From IMG/VR virus record IMGVR_UViG_3300030098_003120, positions 1 through 24,523 of that record: 24,523 nucleotides of DNA. One strand, written 5' to 3'. Under the pieces are notes generated by a model, which did no database searches, was not told where the DNA came from, and saw only the letters and a list, made by a program, of their open reading frames with translations. Shown one piece after another: positions 21,821 to 24,523 of this stretch (its first letter is position 1; each line of letters begins with the position of its first letter). Position numbers and translations under genes: made by a program. This DNA comes from a virus.

Positions 21821-22011
21821 TCTGCTGGTTTGTCTTTGGCTTTACCTACGTTAAGCGCCAGCCAGTCTACAATCTTGTATGCTTTACCAACCCAAGAGTC
21901 ATCCTTGGGGGTAGGCGTAAGAGCTGCAACAAGAGAGGCAAGAGCAACCACAGAGCTGGCAACAGCAATGATTTCTTCTTTGTTTTCAAGAATGTAATTA
22001 ATAAAATTCAT
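21817..22011 (-). CDS. Small membrane protein, candidate holin
   Basis: A 64-residue protein with one strong membrane segment at about 13-31 (IIAVASSVVALASLVAALT), a TPTPKDD turn, then an amphipathic helix VGKAYKIVDWLALNVGKAKD. Proteins with this membrane segment, TP-PKDD and VGK-YK--DWLALN-GKAK pattern are common in phages and are often found beside lysis genes; a proven role is not known to me. It comes eight bases after the scaffold stop and overlaps the next gene by ATGA. Confidence 0.7.
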   Translation of the reverse strand: MNFINYILENKEEIIAVASSVVALASLVAALTPTPKDDSWVGKAYKIVDWLALNVGKAKDKPAE

Positions 22012-22019
22012 GTCAGTAA

Positions 22020-22781
22020 TTATAGGATGTTGGATACAGAAAGCCTTCTTTCGACTTCCTCACGATACGATGGAACTTCTGCATAACGCCTATCACTCAT
22101 AGCTCTCTGAAGTTCCTTTGTGGAGCTAAACGGTTTCACAGAGTTACCACTTGTAGTCCCTTGCTTGAGTGCTGGCCCAGAACCAGTAGAGCCTCTGTAT
22201 TGAGCGTGGAGTCCTTTGATTGCCAACCTTTGTTGCTCTGGCGTTCCATTAACAACAAGCTCATTGAATGTTTCTACTTCTTGTTCTGACAGTGATTCTC
22301 CTGCCCACTGGATCATTCCATCATACTCTTCTTCTCCACCAATAGAGTTATAGAGATCCAAAGCATTACGCTCTACTAGTGCCTGTTGTCCTGCAATGTA
22401 TGACTCAACGTATTCTTTTGGCAGCCCTGCTTTTTCTAGCTCTGCAAAGGTTTCCTCACTCAGCTCTCCTTTTTCTTCAAACTCTAAAGTTGCCTTACCC
22501 ACTGCACCAGAGCTGTCAATGTTGTCTGATGGTGTCTCCTCGTTAGCTACCTCTTCTGTCTCTTCCTTTGGCTCAGACAATTTCTTTTGTAGCTCGTTGT
22601 ATGCCTTAGCTAGATCCTCTGGTGAATTAAACTTCTCATCGAGCCACTCAGGACGCTCTTCAGTAGCTGGTTGTTCTTCGCTGGCAGCAACAGCTTCTTC
22701 TTGCATCTCTGCTTGCTGCTCCAATGTAATCTCTTCGTTTTCGGTGGGTTCGTTGATTACCACTCTATTAGCTTCAGCCAT
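22020..22781 (-). CDS. Scaffolding protein (T7 gp9-like)
   Basis: A 253-residue, very acidic, low-complexity protein between portal and capsid, the position of T7 gp9 (307 aa). The N-terminal 100 residues are rich in Glu (EPTENEEITLEQQAEMQEEA); a motif EWLDEKFNSPEDLAKAYNEL is typical of phage scaffold proteins of this group. The C-terminal helix, about the last 40 residues, turns basic (LQRAMSDRRYAEVPSYREEV), as expected for the capsid-binding end. GAGG ten bases before the ATG is one of the few good ribosome sites here. Confidence 0.92.
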   Translation of the reverse strand: MAEANRVVINEPTENEEITLEQQAEMQEEAVAASEEQPATEERPEWLDEKFNSPEDLAKAYNELQKKLSEPKEETEEVANEETPSDNIDSSGAVGKATLEFEEKGELSEETFAELEKAGLPKEYVESYIAGQQALVERNALDLYNSIGGEEEYDGMIQWAGESLSEQEVETFNELVVNGTPEQQRLAIKGLHAQYRGSTGSGPALKQGTTSGNSVKPFSSTKELQRAMSDRRYAEVPSYREEVERRLSVSNIL

Positions 22782-22786
22782 GTCTT

Positions 22787-24343
22787 TTATTCCTCAGGTT
22801 GTTGTTGTTGGTTTCTCTGCTCTTCTATTGTGTTGTCAGATACTGCTTTGATAGCCGCTGGTCCCATCTTTGCAAGCATTTGCTCTTGCTGGGCTTGTTG
22901 TGCCATCTGCATCTCCATTTGGAGTTCTTGTTGTGATTTGATTAGAGCTGCCGTTTTGATACCCAATGCTGTGGCTCTTCTATTGAAGTATTCACCTACA
23001 TTGACATATTGAGAAACAGCTTCTGGTCCTACTACTTGAGCTGCCCCAGCAAGGAACAAGTCAAGTTTCTGGAGGTCGTTACCTCTGCCTAGTGCTTCAA
23101 CACCAGTAATAATCACAGGAGTAGCAATGTCCTTTGGTAGCTTAGGTAGCTTCTTTTTCTTTGTCAGACTAGCAAGCAACCTGTTCACAAGTGGAAGCTG
23201 AAGTTCAGTAGATAGAAGTGAGTAAAGACCACCAAGAGAACTCTCAAGTTCCATACTAAGCATCCTTATCTCTTCTGCTGTGACCCTCTCTGCATTCCTT
23301 ACAACACCACTGGTAAGCAAGAAGCTGTGCCCGAGGCGATCTTTGATGGCAGCAATAGTCTCTTGAGCCACCCTGAAATCGTTAAACTTGTTTAGTTGTA
23401 AAACAGAAACGTCCGCTGCATTACCTTGAGTAATAGTCCCGTTAGGACTTTCAGCCAACGTCCTGGCCCTTGTGGTTCCGTTTGGATTCACAAGAAATAA
23501 AACCTTTGCGGCAGCCGCCGATCCCTCAACAATAGCTCTCGTAAGACTTTCAAGAGATTGGAGGTCACCTAGATATTCCTCAACGTATCCTCTGCCGTAG
23601 TCTTCTCCATCAATTCGGCTGAACCGCAAAGGTATGAAGGGGTTTTGGTCTAGTGGGTAAGTTCCTTCAGAACCTTCGACGGGATTGCCATTGATGTCTT
23701 GGAAGACATGCCATTTGTTTTCTTTGCGACAGACAGCAGTGTATAGGTCTACTTCTGCCATAGGATCTTTTGCATCTACATCAACAACAGCCTTCATGTT
23801 GTCATCGAGAGCTGCGTAGCTCATGCTTTCTTTTGTAGCTATGTAGATAACATTACCCATTGAGTCCCTTTGAACCACATAACGATCCAAATGAAACACA
23901 CGCATACCTCCAGAGTCTGGAAGATACACAAGGGAGTTTCCTGTAACAATGAGATGCTTTAGTGCTTCGTGCAGACCAGTCCTGTAGGTTTCCCTGCTGA
24001 TCTCATCCATTGTTGCCTCTTCAACTTTTTGAAGGGCTTGCTCAACTTGACTGATTACCTCCTCTGGTGCTCCTTCTTGTTGGAGTCCATAGGTGTCTAC
24101 GTTGAGTCTAAAAAAGGGGGCGTTAGGAGGCAAAAGTGCTAACAAAAGTTTAGAGGCGAGGTTATTTACTCCTCTAGCCCCAACACCCTGAAAAGGTGTG
24201 TCCAATCTTGAGGATGCGCCAAAGCCAGCAGATGGCATAATGTAGGGAAGGGTCAGCTTTGAAGCTTGTCTTGCCCTGTCTAGGTATTGCTCCCTGCTCC
24301 CTTCAAGAGAGGTATATAGGCTTTTAGCGGTTCCTGTATACAT
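22787..24343 (-). CDS. Portal protein (T7 gp8-like head-tail connector)
   Basis: A 518-residue portal, close to T7 gp8 (536 aa), forming the dodecameric ring through which DNA enters and leaves. Typical blocks: the N-terminal YLDRARQASKLTLPYIMPSA, then VGARGVNNLASKLLLALLPP and NAPFFRLNVD, the central DGEDYGRGYVEEYLGDLQSL, and RVTAEEIRMLSMELESSLGG. The C-terminus is Gln-rich (MQMAQQAQQEQM, QQQQ), as in T7-like portals. It ends five bases before the scaffold ATG. Confidence 0.96.
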   Translation of the reverse strand: MYTGTAKSLYTSLEGSREQYLDRARQASKLTLPYIMPSAGFGASSRLDTPFQGVGARGVNNLASKLLLALLPPNAPFFRLNVDTYGLQQEGAPEEVISQVEQALQKVEEATMDEISRETYRTGLHEALKHLIVTGNSLVYLPDSGGMRVFHLDRYVVQRDSMGNVIYIATKESMSYAALDDNMKAVVDVDAKDPMAEVDLYTAVCRKENKWHVFQDINGNPVEGSEGTYPLDQNPFIPLRFSRIDGEDYGRGYVEEYLGDLQSLESLTRAIVEGSAAAAKVLFLVNPNGTTRARTLAESPNGTITQGNAADVSVLQLNKFNDFRVAQETIAAIKDRLGHSFLLTSGVVRNAERVTAEEIRMLSMELESSLGGLYSLLSTELQLPLVNRLLASLTKKKKLPKLPKDIATPVIITGVEALGRGNDLQKLDLFLAGAAQVVGPEAVSQYVNVGEYFNRRATALGIKTAALIKSQQELQMEMQMAQQAQQEQMLAKMGPAAIKAVSDNTIEEQRNQQQQPEE

Positions 24344-24356
24344 TGGTTATTTTGTA

Positions 24357-24523
24357 TTATGGAGTGTCTTCCTGAGAGGTCCAATCGGCACCAGAAAGCT
24401 CTTCAAGGATTTCCTGATGGGAGAACGTAGACATTCCTGCAAATGGCTCAGGGGTCTCTCCGTCCCACTTGAGGATTGTCTTGGTGCCGTCTACCGATAG
24501 TCGGAGGGTAGCCTTAGAGCTTT
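24357..24523 (-). CDS. 3' end of an unidentified small gene upstream of portal
   Basis: An open frame enters from the right edge and ends with TAA at 24357, 13 bases before the portal ATG. The visible 54 residues include TLRLSVDGTKTILKWDGETP, then PFAGMSTFSHQEILEELSGA and DWTSQEDTP. It begins with a beta-hairpin-like part and ends acidic. T7 has gp7.3, a small tail-assembly protein, just before portal; I see no sequence match that would prove this is the counterpart. Confidence 0.7.
   Translation of the reverse strand, partial: SSKATLRLSVDGTKTILKWDGETPEPFAGMSTFSHQEILEELSGADWTSQEDTP

Noticed and set aside
1-24523. CRISPR arrays, insertion sequences, rRNA or complete tRNA genes
   Set aside because: No regularly spaced repeats, no transposase frames or terminal inverted repeats around one, and no RNA gene folds were found on reading through.

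Overview
The window is part of a T7-like podovirus genome (Autographiviridae-type gene order). Every gene I can support is on the minus strand. Read right to left, the late module runs: end of an unknown small gene, portal, scaffold, a cluster of three small membrane or lysis-type genes, major capsid protein, tail tubular proteins A and B, a T7 gp13-like protein, three internal virion proteins (gp14-, gp15- and gp16-like positions), a short T7-type tail fibre, a holin-like protein, small terminase and large terminase. Sequence identity to T7 is plainest in the large terminase, major capsid protein, gp13-like protein and the N-terminus of the fibre. The host cannot be named. AT-rich DNA, few strong Shine-Dalgarno sites and two small basic proteins of a kind I associate with marine podoviruses suggest a marine bacterial host, but that is inference.

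Left of the terminase comes a small zinc-metallopeptidase-like gene, two small basic proteins, a small lipoprotein, and about 1.4 kb of sparsely coding, highly structured DNA (about 3591-5065). It holds two exact 23-bp direct repeats resembling SP6-class phage RNA polymerase promoters, two long hairpins that pair best as minus-strand RNA, and a cluster of short palindromes. In T7 the terminal repeats and left-end promoters occupy this place between the terminase end and the first early genes. The window therefore probably spans the genome-end junction, joined by circular or permuted assembly or in a concatemer.

From 3590 down to 1 is a compact run of small early-type genes, several linked by 4-base ATGA overlaps. 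They end in an Amidase_3-type endolysin and the first 21 codons of another gene. RNA polymerase and replication genes are not in the window.

Capsid, scaffold and portal build the head; tail proteins A and B and the fibre build the tail; the large internal proteins would be ejected to form the DNA channel; the terminases package DNA. Lysis functions are spread over four places: the amidase in the early end, a holin-like gene in the T7 gene 17.5 position, a holin/spanin-like cluster inside the head module, and a lone lipoprotein near the genome end.

The most interesting features are the tandem SP6-like promoters, the structured junction region, a terminator after the capsid gene whose hairpin has the geometry and loop of a tRNA acceptor/T-arm minihelix, and the lysis-type cluster between scaffold and capsid.
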